Shown piece by piece: positions 41,428 to 51,772 of a stretch of 64,000 nucleotides of DNA. The notes under the pieces are model-generated. The model did not search any database. It saw only the letters and a program-made list of their open reading frames with translations, and was not told where the DNA came from. The stretch lies in assembly GCF_026000375.1 (NCBI RefSeq), contig NZ_AP026708.1:3198001-3262000 (forward strand), read 5' to 3'. The position numbers and the translations under genes are program-made. Source of the stretch: Pseudodesulfovibrio portus. GTDB taxonomy: Bacteria; Desulfobacterota; Desulfovibrionia; Desulfovibrionales; Desulfovibrionaceae. Positions within the stretch are counted from its first letter, which is position 1, and every line of letters begins with the position of its first letter.

Positions 41428-43383
41428 CTATTTCTCCCCGAGCAGTTTGTTCAGGCGGATGGCTTCGGCCACGCTCCAGGCCTGGGCGATGGTCCCCTTG
41501 GGCATGTGGGGCGGGTTGCCCGTGTACAGTTCCGGGATCGAGGCGATGCCGAAGTCTTCGGGGAACGACCGCAGGATCGGCCTGAAGTATTTGCGCAGGA
41601 AGGCCTTGGCCCCGGTCCTGTCCTCGGCCTGTCGGAGCAGCGCCTCGCCGAAATGGCCGGCCAGCCATGGCCAGACCATGCCCTGGTGGTAGGCGGAATC
41701 GCGGGAGTCCGCATCGCCCCTGTAGAAGGGGGAATAGGCCGGGTTCCTTGGCGAGAGCGTTCGCAGGCCGTAGGGAGTGAGGAGATGGGCCTGGACCACG
41801 CTGATGATCGCCCGCATCTGTCCCGTGTCCAGCATGGTGTGGGGCAGGGAAACGGCAAATATCTGGTTGGGCCGGATGCACCGGTCCCGACCGTGTTCGT
41901 TGACGACGTCGTTCAGGCAGTTGTCGGCATGGTTCCAGAATTTGTCGATGAAGTTGGCGGCCAGCGTGTCTGCGGCCTGTTGAGCCTGGGTGGCCAGCTC
42001 ATCCTGTTCGGGCGAGAGCTCAAGGAAGAAACGCAGCGCGTTGTACCACAGGGCATTGATTTCCACCGCCGCCCCGTGCCGGGGGGTGACGGGCCTGCCG
42101 TAGGCCTGGGCGTCCATCCAGGTCAACTGGGTGTGCTCGTTGCCCGCGTAGAGCAGTCCGGCTCCGCCCAGGGCGCACAGGGGCACCCTGCCGTCGAGAT
42201 GGGCATTGATGATGTCGCGCAGGGCAGGGAAGACGCGGGCCATGACGAACCGCCTGCTCCCTCCGGTCTTGAGGTATTCCTGCACGGCCCAGAAGAACCA
42301 GAGCGAGGCGTCCACCGAGTTGTATGCCAGATGGTCCGAGTGCTGGTCGAGATAGTTGGGCAGCAGGCCGTCGCGTTCCAGTGCTGCGTAGGCGGCCAGG
42401 ATTTCCTCGCCGAGTCCCCTGCGCCCGGCGTGAAAGGTCAGGCCGGGCAGGGCGATCATGGTGTCGCGTCCCCACTCGCCGAACCAGTGGTACCCGGCGA
42501 CAACGGAGGCGAAGTCCGAAGCGTTTCGGATCAGGAACTGGCCGGAGAAGTATTTGAGTTGCTGGACGTGCTTGACCCGGTCCCTGCACGCCGCGAATTC
42601 CGTCTCGCGGCGGGTGATTTCCTTTTTGCGCAGCCGTTCGAGGTTGCCCAGCGGGTCGGTGGAGGCCGCGAAGATGACCGGCTTGCCTTTTTGCAGGGTC
42701 GTTTCGAACATGCCGGGGCAGAACAGGTCTTCCTGGTAGTCGAACCCTCTTTCGCGTTCCGCGAGGTACTCGAAATTGAGCTTCCATTTGGGGCCGGGGA
42801 AGAATTCGGAACGGCGGTTGGTGCCCATGAAGAGAGGCGGCATGCCGTTGTAGGGCTGGATCTTGCGACCGTTCTTTTCCGGGTAGGACTTGGGGCGCAG
42901 GAACATGTTCTCCCTGGTCAGGGAGTGGATGTCCCGGTAGGCCAGCAGGGGCCGGATGCGCAGGGTAGGCTTGACCTTGCCTTCGAGCAGCTCGTAGCAG
43001 AGCAGCACGGTGTTCCTGCCGTGCACCATGATCATGGACTTTTGGATAAGGGCGTCCCCGATGCGGTAGGTGATGGACGGGTGGAGGCCCTGTTCGAACC
43101 GTTCCACGAACTGGTGTCCGGTGGGGTGGTAGACGCCCGGGTATTTGTTGGTGGAGAGGTTGAATTCCAGATCGTCGTGGACCAGCGAGGTCTCGACCTT
43201 GGACAGGAGAACGAACTTGCCGCGCGGCTCCTTGAGCGCCGCCACGAGGAGTCCGTGATACTTTCGGGTATGGCAGTTGATGACCGTGCTGGAGGCGTAG
43301 CCGCCGAGGCCGTTGGTATCGAGCCATTCTTTTCGCGTCGCCGTTTCCGTATTGACGCATTCGTCCCGGGAAATCCGAATCAT
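41428..43383 (-). CDS. Glycogen debranching enzyme (amylo-alpha-1,6-glucosidase, GH133-like)
   Basis: The 651-residue protein has the GDE_N domain (KEWLDTNGLGGYASSTVINC, TRKYHGLLVAALKEPRGKFV) and the GDE_C (alpha/alpha)6-barrel catalytic domain (FGEWGRDTMIALPGLTFHAG, NSVDASLWFFWAVQEYLKTG, LLYAGNEHTQLTWMDAQAYG, and YHQGMVWPWLAGHFGEALLR). Such enzymes remove alpha-1,6 branch stubs of glycogen. It is the first gene of a four-gene operon, with ATG at 43383. The upstream gap has no classical ribosome sequence closer than TGCAC..GGT, so translation may be modest. Length and domain order match the archaeal/bacterial-type debranching enzyme. Confidence 0.92.
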   Translation of the reverse strand: MIRISRDECVNTETATRKEWLDTNGLGGYASSTVINCHTRKYHGLLVAALKEPRGKFVLLSKVETSLVHDDLEFNLSTNKYPGVYHPTGHQFVERFEQGLHPSITYRIGDALIQKSMIMVHGRNTVLLCYELLEGKVKPTLRIRPLLAYRDIHSLTRENMFLRPKSYPEKNGRKIQPYNGMPPLFMGTNRRSEFFPGPKWKLNFEYLAERERGFDYQEDLFCPGMFETTLQKGKPVIFAASTDPLGNLERLRKKEITRRETEFAACRDRVKHVQQLKYFSGQFLIRNASDFASVVAGYHWFGEWGRDTMIALPGLTFHAGRRGLGEEILAAYAALERDGLLPNYLDQHSDHLAYNSVDASLWFFWAVQEYLKTGGSRRFVMARVFPALRDIINAHLDGRVPLCALGGAGLLYAGNEHTQLTWMDAQAYGRPVTPRHGAAVEINALWYNALRFFLELSPEQDELATQAQQAADTLAANFIDKFWNHADNCLNDVVNEHGRDRCIRPNQIFAVSLPHTMLDTGQMRAIISVVQAHLLTPYGLRTLSPRNPAYSPFYRGDADSRDSAYHQGMVWPWLAGHFGEALLRQAEDRTGAKAFLRKYFRPILRSFPEDFGIASIPELYTGNPPHMPKGTIAQAWSVAEAIRLNKLLGEK

Positions 43384-43720
43384 GCTGCACCGCCTGGTAT
43401 GAATGAAGCCTGACTGAAAAGATCGAAAAAAGGGACTTCTCTATGATTCGTATAGATCGAAAAAAGCAAGTGCTTGCAAGCGAAAATTGCGCATTGACGT
43501 TATTATTTGGCGATATCGGCACAGAGGCGTCATCGTCTCGGCCGGAATATTCCGGGGCAATGATTGCCCTGCGCGGATTAGACGACACATTTATTTTGTA
43601 ACTATTTGATTTTCAGTGCTAATAATTTGTATATTTTTGTTTACCATAAACTTGCACGGGGATAATGATATGCCATTCCGGCCTTGGGTCGGGAAGAAAT
43701 TATTCAACGGAGGCTTGCAT
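43384..43720. other. Divergent promoter region, glycogen operon / ATP-grasp gene
   Basis: This 337-base AT-rich gap separates divergent genes and should carry both promoters. It contains the direct repeat AGATCGAAAAAAG (43420-43432 and 43454-43466) and a small GCAAG-TG-CTTGC stem (43466-43477) on the glycogen side. These could be regulator sites. I see no gene: an upstream extension of the next frame lacks a ribosome site as good as the one at 43721. Confidence 0.4.
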
Positions 43721-45712
43721 ATGAGCCCCACATGTGAGGAGCCGGGCGCATCCACGTTTCGCCTGGCTGTCCGGGAAGCATCCTTGGCGGACCTTCCATT
43801 TCTCGAGCATCTCGAAAGGACGAGCTTCAGCGACAAGCGGCAGAGCTCCCGAGAGAGTCTGCGCAACAGCATCAGGAGTTCCGCCCAGTCGGTGCTGATC
43901 CTGGAAAAATCGGAAGGCAGGCAGCCGGCGACCCGCATGGGTGCCGCGATCCTGTTTCAGTACAAGCGTTCGCTCAGGGTCTATTCCGTGGCCGTGGATA
44001 CGGCCTACCGGATGATGGGATTGGGCGAGGCGCTCATGCAGCACGTCGTCAATTTCGCCGTGACGCACGGCTACGAGCGGATCACGCTGGAAGCCGACAT
44101 GGCCAACACCAAGCTGGTGGAGTGGTACAAGCGGATGGGTTTCGAGCCCGCAAGGCCGCTGACCGACTACTACGGCCCGGGCGAGGCCGCGCTGAGAATG
44201 GTCCTGTCCCTTTCAGGCAAGGGCAGCGGCCAGGACCACATGGTCATCGTGGTGGACGACGCCCGGCAGTCCCAGGACTGGGCACCGGGGATTCCCTTCT
44301 GCTCGGCCAAGGACTACCTGTCGGACACCAACTATTCAAAGTCGAGCCGGTTCCAGGTGCTGAACCTGTGCAACTCCCAGAAGACGCACTCCATGGGGTA
44401 TTACGTCTCCCTGCTGGCGTCCGCGCGCAACCATCTGGTGGTCCCGTCGGTCATGGCCATGAAGGACGCGACCTCCACCATGGTGGCCCAGAGCCTGCTG
44501 GACGAAATCCGGGAGTACGTGGACAGGAAGCTTCCCGCCAACAAGGGGCCGAACTTCGAGTTGACCGTCATCCTGGGGATGACCGACAACCCGCGTTACT
44601 GTGAACTGGCCCAGAAACTGTTCACCCTGTTTTCCATACCTTTCTTCACCATCCAGTTGCAGTGGAGCGGGGCGTGGAGCCCGAAGAAGATCAAGGTGCT
44701 CCACCTCAAGCAGGTCCTGGCCGACAGCCCCGACCTGCTTCGTGACGCGCTCACCGCCTACTGCGCCAGGAAGCGGTACACCCGGCCCCGGCTCAAGAAC
44801 TACAAGTACGACCTGGCCATCCTGACCAACAAGGACGAGCTGACCCCGCCGTCCGACGCCATGGCCCTGGAGCGGTTCCGCAAGGCTGCCGAAAAGGTCG
44901 GGTTTCACGTGGAGTTCATCACCAAGGCGGACCAGCGGCGGATGTGCGAATTCGACGCCCTGTTCATCCGCGAGACCACGGCCCTGGACAACCACACCTA
45001 CGGCATGTCCCGGCACGCCTACACCGAGGGACTGGTGGTGGTGGACGACCCCTGGTCGATCATGCTCTGCTCCAACAAGGTCTATCTTCAGGAGCGGTTG
45101 GCCAACGCGGGCGTCTGCCAGCCCAAGGGATGGCTGCTGGCCCGCAAGGCGTGCGACGACAAGTTCCTGAAGTCGCTGCCCCTGCCCCTGGTCCTCAAGC
45201 TGCCGGAGAGCTCCTTTTCCCAGGGCGTGTATCTGGTCAAGACCATTGACGACCTCAAGGAGAAGCTGGCCGTCATGTTCACCAAGACCGATCTGGTCAT
45301 CGGGCAGGAATTCCTCAAGTCGGATTACGACTGGCGCATAGGGCTCATCGACAACACGCCCCTCTATGCCTGCAAGTACTACATGGCCAGCAACCACTGG
45401 CAGATATACAACTGGGCGTCCACGGGCGGCGAGGAATTCAGCGGCAAATCCGATGCGGTGCCGGTCAATCAGGTACCGCCCGGCATCCTCAAGGCGGCGG
45501 TCAGCGCTTCCTCGCTCATCGGCAACGGGTTCTACGGCGTGGACCTGAAGGAGGTGGGGGGCAAGGCGTACGTCATCGAGGTCAACGACAACCCCAGCGT
45601 GGACGCGGGCGTCGAGGACGAGCTGCTCGGCAACGAGCTGTACGAGCGCATCATGCGCTCATTGTTCAACCGCATCGAGGCGGAGCGCCAGCAGGTGCGC
45701 TACGTCTATTGA
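43721..45712 (+). CDS. GNAT acetyltransferase fused to a RimK-type ATP-grasp ligase
   Basis: The 663-residue protein has an N-terminal GNAT domain (about residues 12-165: RLAVREASLADLPFLEHLER, VYSVAVDTAYRMMGLGEALM, WYKRMGFEPA). A middle RimK-associated region runs to about 390. The C-terminal ATP-grasp domain (about 440-655) shows SNKVYLQERLANAGVCQPKG, PLVLKLPESSFSQGVYLVKT, DYDWRIGLIDNTPLYACKYY and the metal-binding FYGVDLKEVGGKAYVIEVND followed by NPSVDAG. RimK-type enzymes join an amino acid to a carboxylate using ATP; the acetyltransferase may cap the product. This GNAT-ATP-grasp fusion is known as a family from amidoligase surveys, but its substrate is not established. The ATG at 43721 with CGGAGG upstream is preferred over starts at 43616 and 43670. 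A SET-domain gene follows after 10 bases. Confidence 0.88.
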   Translation: MSPTCEEPGASTFRLAVREASLADLPFLEHLERTSFSDKRQSSRESLRNSIRSSAQSVLILEKSEGRQPATRMGAAILFQYKRSLRVYSVAVDTAYRMMGLGEALMQHVVNFAVTHGYERITLEADMANTKLVEWYKRMGFEPARPLTDYYGPGEAALRMVLSLSGKGSGQDHMVIVVDDARQSQDWAPGIPFCSAKDYLSDTNYSKSSRFQVLNLCNSQKTHSMGYYVSLLASARNHLVVPSVMAMKDATSTMVAQSLLDEIREYVDRKLPANKGPNFELTVILGMTDNPRYCELAQKLFTLFSIPFFTIQLQWSGAWSPKKIKVLHLKQVLADSPDLLRDALTAYCARKRYTRPRLKNYKYDLAILTNKDELTPPSDAMALERFRKAAEKVGFHVEFITKADQRRMCEFDALFIRETTALDNHTYGMSRHAYTEGLVVVDDPWSIMLCSNKVYLQERLANAGVCQPKGWLLARKACDDKFLKSLPLPLVLKLPESSFSQGVYLVKTIDDLKEKLAVMFTKTDLVIGQEFLKSDYDWRIGLIDNTPLYACKYYMASNHWQIYNWASTGGEEFSGKSDAVPVNQVPPGILKAAVSASSLIGNGFYGVDLKEVGGKAYVIEVNDNPSVDAGVEDELLGNELYERIMRSLFNRIEAERQQVRYVY

Positions 45713-45722
45713 GGAATCGGCC

Positions 45723-46313
45723 ATGATTCATCCCGATACCGTCGTGAGGACCGTTTCTCCGGTCATCGGCAACGGCGTGTTCGCCACCCGCGACATCCCC
45801 CTGGGCACCATCGTCGTGGTCCGGGACGGGTTCGACACCTGTCTGACCAGGGAGGAGTTCGAGGCGCTGCCCGATCCCCTCCGGGAATCCATGGAGACGT
45901 ATCTCTATCACGACCGGAACGGTTGCCTGGTGCTGAGCTGGGACCACGCCCGGTACATGAACCACAGCTGCTGCCCCAACACCATGATGACCGACTACCG
46001 GCTGGAGATCGCGGTGCGCGACATCCGGGCCGGGGAAGAGATCACCACGGAATACGGGCTGCTCAACATCCAGGAGCCGTACGCCATCCATTGCGGCTGC
46101 CCCGACTGCCGGAAGCATTTGCGGTTGGACGATATCGACCGCTACGGGGACCGATGGGACGTGCGCGTCAGGGAGGCGCTTTTGGCCGTGCCCGACAGGG
46201 TCCAGCCGCTTTGGGGACTGCTCGCACGGGAGACGCGTGCCGCAGTGCTCAGGCTGCAGAGAGACGCGGACCTGTATTCATCCGTGAAGAATCTGAAGTG
46301 GCGGGCGGATTAG
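45723..46313 (+). CDS. SET-domain protein (putative protein lysine methyltransferase)
   Basis: The 196-residue protein consists of a SET domain. It opens with the GNGVFATRDIPLGTIVVVRD motif, has the AdoMet-binding ARYMNHSCCPNTMMTDYRLE (NHSCxPN), RDIRAGEEITTEYGLLN (GEE(L/I)xxxY), and a post-SET-like cysteine cluster CGCPDCRK. Residue pattern and length fit a working AdoMet-dependent lysine methyltransferase. SET proteins are uncommon in bacteria of this type, and the target is unknown. It is co-transcribed with the GNAT/ATP-grasp gene. One inference is that the pair modifies the same protein or peptide; another is that they are simply neighbours. Confidence 0.85.
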   Translation: MIHPDTVVRTVSPVIGNGVFATRDIPLGTIVVVRDGFDTCLTREEFEALPDPLRESMETYLYHDRNGCLVLSWDHARYMNHSCCPNTMMTDYRLEIAVRDIRAGEEITTEYGLLNIQEPYAIHCGCPDCRKHLRLDDIDRYGDRWDVRVREALLAVPDRVQPLWGLLARETRAAVLRLQRDADLYSSVKNLKWRAD

Positions 46314-46350
46314 CCGCCCGGTGAAGCGGGGCGCGCAGCGAGGCCGGGGA

Positions 46351-47205
46351 TCAGTCGGCCGTGTTTCCCAGCCCCATGAGGATGTAGGCCAGTTGGGCGG
46401 CGGCGAAGTCCGAGGCGTGATCGCCCGCTGCCGGAGCCAGTTCCACCAGGTCCACGCCGATGAGCTTCTTCCCCTTGACCACCGATTCCAGAAGCGAAAT
46501 GGCCGTCTGCCAACTCAGCCCCCCGGGGACCGGGGTGCCGGTGGCGCGGATCACGGACGGGTCGAGTCCGTCCACGTCAAAGGAAATGTAGATGTTGTCC
46601 GGGAAGTCCGGGGGCAGAATCTGCCGGGGGACGCCCTTGAGGAACAGCTCGCGCGCGTCGAGGTGGGGGACTTCGTTGGCCTTGCGGTAGTCTGATTCCT
46701 CCTTGCACATGGCGCGGACCCCTATCTGGAAGAGCGGCAGGCCCAGGTCGTCCATGGCCCGGCGCATGACGCAGGCGTGGGAGTAGGGCGACCCTTCATA
46801 GGTGTTGCGCAGGTCGGCGTGGGCGTCGAACTGGACGATGCCGAAGCGCCGGTGTTGCCGCAGGGCCCGGAGCGCGCCCAGTGTGACCGTGTGCTCCCCG
46901 CCGAGGACCACGGGCAGGGCTTCACACTCGACGGCGTAGCAGACCGCGTCCTCGATCCGGTCGAGTACCTTGGAAATGGGCCCCCCGCAGTCGATGGGAG
47001 GGGTGGTGTGGATGCCGTTTTCCGCCGGTGTGGACGTGCCGTTCCACACTTCCAGCTGAGTGGAAGCGTTTATGACGGCCGCAGGGCCTTCCGAAGTGCC
47101 GGAGCCGTAGGACACGGATGTCTCCAGCGGGACCGGTATGACGTGAAAGGCGGCCTCTTCGGGCCGGGCGTTGTCGATTTCACCGTCGAGAAAATGCAGA
47201 GCCAT
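46351..47205 (-). CDS. speB: Agmatinase (ureohydrolase family)
   Basis: The 284-residue enzyme hydrolyses agmatine to putrescine and urea using two Mn ions. The metal-binding motifs of ureohydrolases are present: VVLGGEHTVTLGAL, FGIVQFDAHADLRNTYEG followed by SHA, and YISFDVDGLDPSVIRATGTP. Length matches bacterial SpeB. It is the last gene of a minus-strand operon with arginine decarboxylase and the two carboxynorspermidine enzymes. The operon thus encodes arginine to agmatine to putrescine to carboxyspermidine to spermidine. Confidence 0.93.
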   Translation of the reverse strand: MALHFLDGEIDNARPEEAAFHVIPVPLETSVSYGSGTSEGPAAVINASTQLEVWNGTSTPAENGIHTTPPIDCGGPISKVLDRIEDAVCYAVECEALPVVLGGEHTVTLGALRALRQHRRFGIVQFDAHADLRNTYEGSPYSHACVMRRAMDDLGLPLFQIGVRAMCKEESDYRKANEVPHLDARELFLKGVPRQILPPDFPDNIYISFDVDGLDPSVIRATGTPVPGGLSWQTAISLLESVVKGKKLIGVDLVELAPAAGDHASDFAAAQLAYILMGLGNTAD

Positions 47206-47213
47206 AATACCCC

Positions 47214-48382
47214 CTACGAAAGCCTGTTCTTGAAATCCTCGTATCCGAAGGTGCGGACGAGGGTCAACGACTCCTTTGCGTCGTCGTACAGATAGATGGA
47301 CGGCAGCGGGATGCCGTTGAAGGTGTTGGTCTTGACCATGGTGTAGATGGCCATGTCCGTGAACACCAGCCGGTCGCCGGTCTTTGCCGCCCGGTCGAAG
47401 GAATACTCCCCGGCCACGTCGCCCGCCAGGCAGGACGGGCCGCCGATGCGGCAGGTCCAGGCCCTTTCGCCCGGTTCACCCGAGTCCACGATGTGGGGGC
47501 GGTAGGGCATTTCGATGACGTCCGGCATGTGGCAGGGCACGGCGGAGTCCATGATCACTATCGGCATGTCCGCCTCGACCACGTCCAGCACCCCGGCCAC
47601 CAGGTAGCCCGCGTTCAGGGCCACGGCCTCGCCGGGCTCCAGGTAGACTTCGACATCCCATTTCTTCTTGAAGCGGGTGACGAGATCGACCAGCAGGTCC
47701 ACGTCGTAGCCCGGCCGGGTGATGTGGTGGCCGCCGCCGAAATTGACGTAGCGCATGCGCGGCAGCACGTCCGCGAAACCGCGCTCCACGGCCTCGATGG
47801 TCCGTTCAAGGCAGTCCGCATCCTGTTCGCACAGGTTGTGCCAATGCAGGCCGGTGACGCCTTCAAGGTCGTCCGGGTCGAAGTGCGCGCGGCGGACGCC
47901 CAGGCGCGAGCCGGGCGAACAGGGATCATAGATGGGCGTGGCCCCCTCGGAATGCTCCGGGTTGATGCGCACGCCCAGCTCGATCTCCTTTCCCTGCTCC
48001 ACGGCCAGCCGCTGCACGAGCGGACGGAAGCGGCGCAGCTGGGCAAACGAGTTGAACACGATGTGGTCGCTGGTCTCGCACAGGTCGCGGATGTCGTGCT
48101 CGGAGTACCCGGCGGCAAAGGTGTGCACCTCCCCGCCGAACTCCTCCCGGCCCAATCGGGCCTCATGGGGCGAGCTGGCGCAAACGCCGTCGAGTTTCCC
48201 GGCCAGCATGGGGAAGACCGCGTGCATGGCGAAGCACTTGAGCGCGAGCAGCACCTTGCACCCGGCCCGCTCCCTGACCGTGGCGAGGGTGTCCAGGTTG
48301 TCCCGGAGCAATCCCTCGTCCACGACGTAGCAGGGGGTATCGACCTTGGCCGGGTCGAAACGATATTCCAGGCGGCCGTCCA

Positions 48383-48383
<1 letters not shown>
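47214..48383 (-). CDS. nspC: Carboxynorspermidine/carboxyspermidine decarboxylase
   Basis: The 389-residue protein is a fold-III pyridoxal-phosphate decarboxylase. The cofactor lysine lies in KVLLALKCFAMHAVFPML, HWHNLCEQDADCLERTIEA and the glycine loop YVNFGGGHHITRPGYDVDLL follow, and the C-terminal substrate site is at GPSCLAGDVAGEYSF (the C-L-A-G-D cysteine motif). These features match carboxynorspermidine decarboxylase, which removes CO2 from carboxyspermidine to give spermidine. The start is a GTG at 48383 overlapping the last base of the synthase stop codon (TAGTG), with GGAAGTGGAA upstream. There is no ATG in a suitable place. Confidence 0.92.
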
Positions 48384-49573
<1,190 letters not shown>

Positions 49574-49615
49574 ATGCGTATCCTCACTGAACGCCCCGTG
49601 GGGCGGTATGAATTG

Positions 49616-51529
49616 CTATCGTTCGAAGTACGTGTACCCCTGCAGGCCGTCCTTGTAGGCCTGAAGGATTTTCCGCCGCTGCGTCGGGGTGATCTGTCCG
49701 GACCGGACGGCGTTTTCCGCCGTTTCCCGGAACCGGTTCAGAAGCGCCTTGGTGTCGTATTCCACGTAGGAGAGGATGTCCTCGACCGAGTCGCCTTCCA
49801 GTTCTCCGACAAAGTCGAACTCGCCGTTCTCGCGTATCCTGATGGTGACGATGTTGGTGTCGCCGAGCAGGTTGTGCAGGTCGCCGAGCGTTTCCTGGTA
49901 TGCCCCTACAAGGAAGGCCCCGAGGCAGTATTCCTCGTTGTCCTTCAATTCGTGCAGGGGCATGGTTCGCTTGACGCCCTGGCTGTCGATGAAGCGGTCG
50001 ATCTTGCCGTCGCAGTCGCAGGTGATGTCGGCCAGCAGTCCCTCGCGGGTGGGCATCTCGTTCAGGCGATGCACCGGCATGATCGGGAATAGTTGTCCTA
50101 TGGCCCAGGAGTCGGGCAGGGACTGGAACACGCTGAAGTTGCAGTAGTAGATGTCGGACAGGGCCTCGGTGATGCCCTCCAGCTCCTGTGGGAGCGTGGG
50201 CATGTCCTTGGCCAGCCGGGCGATGCGGTGGATGGTTTCCCAGAACACGCTGTCGCCCAACGCCCGTTCGCGGAAGGACAGTTTGCCCTGGGCGAACGCC
50301 TGCCGGACTTCGTCACGGTAGTAGAGGATGTCGTTGAAGCACTCCTGGACGTTGCGCAGGTTGAGCGACTGCATGGCGTCGTGGAGGTGCAGGATGTGAA
50401 TGTTGGTGTTTTCGGGCAGCTTGTCGGGCAGCGGCTCCGGCTCGAAGCGCGCGGCGTCGAGCACGTTGAACAGCAGCATGGAGTAGTAGGCCACCAATGC
50501 CCGGCCCGACTCGGTGATGATGGTCGGGTGGGGGACGTTCTGCTCGTCGAGCACGGTCATGACGCCTTCAACCACGTCCACGCAGTATTCGTCCACCGAG
50601 TAGTTGCGGCTGGACATGAAGTTGGTCTGGGTGCCGTCGTAGTCCACGGCCAGCCCGCCGCCGAGGTCGAGGTAGCGCATGCCCGCTCCCTCGCCCACCA
50701 GCCCCGCATAGACGCGGCTGGCTTCGGCCACGGCGTTGCGGATTTCCCGGATGTTGGGGATCTGCGAGCCGAGGTGGTAGTGCAGCAACTGGAGACAGTC
50801 GAGCATCCCGGCATCTTTGAGAGCGTCGATGACCTCGATGATCTGCGCGGCGTTGAGGCCGAAGATGGATCGGTCGCCGCCGGACTCCGCCCACATGCCG
50901 TTGGCCTGTGCGGAGAGCTTGACGCGCACTCCCAGGATGGGGTCCACGCCAAGGGCCTTGGCCCGCTCGATGATCAGGGGCAGTTCGCCCGGCATCTCGA
51001 TGACCAGCACGCACTTGAATCCCAGCTGGGTGGCGTGCAGCCCGAGGTCGATGAACTCCTCGTCCTTGTAGCCGTTGCACACGAGCACCGCCTCGGTGTC
51101 GCGCAACATGCCCATGGCCGCGATGAGTTCCGCCTTGCTGCCCGCTTCCAGGCCGTGGTGGTATTTTTTCCCGTGACGGGTCACGGCCTCCACGACCTGC
51201 TGCTGCTGGTTGACCTTGATCGGGTACGCGCCGAGATAGGACCCCTTGAAAGCAAGGGATTCCATGGCCGTCTGGAAGCTGTCGTTGAGCAGGGAAATCT
51301 GTGTGTCGAGGATATTCTCGATGCGCAGAAGCACGGGCATGTCCAGGCCGCGGTCCTGTATTCCCGCAAGTATTTCGGGAATGGAGACCGCACCGGAGAA
51401 ATTGCCGGGCTCAGCGGTTACCTGAAGGTCTCCCGAAGGGGAGATGCCGAAGAATCCGGCGCCCCATTCGCGGACGCCGTAGAGTTCCGTGGACCGTTCA
51501 GCGGTCCATCTTTCCAGTGTAGGGGTCAC
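49616..51529 (-). CDS. speA: Biosynthetic arginine decarboxylase
   Basis: The 637-residue enzyme decarboxylates arginine to agmatine. It shows the fold-III layout of SpeA: an N-terminal tail (TPTLERWTAERSTELYGVRE), the cofactor lysine in YLGAYPIKVNQQQQVVEAV, GLEAGSKAELIAAMGML, LQLLHYHLGSQIPNIREIRN, YLDLGGGLAVDYDGTQTNF, and the C-terminal LGAFLVGAYQETLGDLHNLL. The length is typical for SpeA. It is the first gene of the polyamine operon, and the upstream GGGAGGAT gives a good ribosome site. The 240 bases before it have a short inverted repeat CGGGATAACCCG near 51558, perhaps regulatory. Confidence 0.95.
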   Translation of the reverse strand: MTPTLERWTAERSTELYGVREWGAGFFGISPSGDLQVTAEPGNFSGAVSIPEILAGIQDRGLDMPVLLRIENILDTQISLLNDSFQTAMESLAFKGSYLGAYPIKVNQQQQVVEAVTRHGKKYHHGLEAGSKAELIAAMGMLRDTEAVLVCNGYKDEEFIDLGLHATQLGFKCVLVIEMPGELPLIIERAKALGVDPILGVRVKLSAQANGMWAESGGDRSIFGLNAAQIIEVIDALKDAGMLDCLQLLHYHLGSQIPNIREIRNAVAEASRVYAGLVGEGAGMRYLDLGGGLAVDYDGTQTNFMSSRNYSVDEYCVDVVEGVMTVLDEQNVPHPTIITESGRALVAYYSMLLFNVLDAARFEPEPLPDKLPENTNIHILHLHDAMQSLNLRNVQECFNDILYYRDEVRQAFAQGKLSFRERALGDSVFWETIHRIARLAKDMPTLPQELEGITEALSDIYYCNFSVFQSLPDSWAIGQLFPIMPVHRLNEMPTREGLLADITCDCDGKIDRFIDSQGVKRTMPLHELKDNEEYCLGAFLVGAYQETLGDLHNLLGDTNIVTIRIRENGEFDFVGELEGDSVEDILSYVEYDTKALLNRFRETAENAVRSGQITPTQRRKILQAYKDGLQGYTYFER

Positions 51530-51772
51530 TCATAAATCCTCCCAGCTAGATTTAACTCGGGATAACCCGGTAATCTCGCATTGCGGATGAAAAATTCACC
51601 CTTCCATGCGAGAGCGGGGTTTATGAACCCGGTGCGAAAAAGTCAACATATATTTGCAGCCTTTTTCGCGACAAAGTAAATGTTTATTTTCATCGGGCGG
51701 TGGACGGAGGAACGGCAGGCGGGCGGGCCCGGGGGAATGTGGCCCGGGACAGCCGAGGTCCCGCAGTGGGCG

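Noticed and set aside
40139-41881. An extended start (41881) for the GT4 gene of the glycogen operon
   Set aside because: The extension overlaps the C-terminus of the debranching enzyme in another frame and has an unnatural Arg/Pro/His-rich composition. ATG at 41425 gives the canonical synthase N-terminus.
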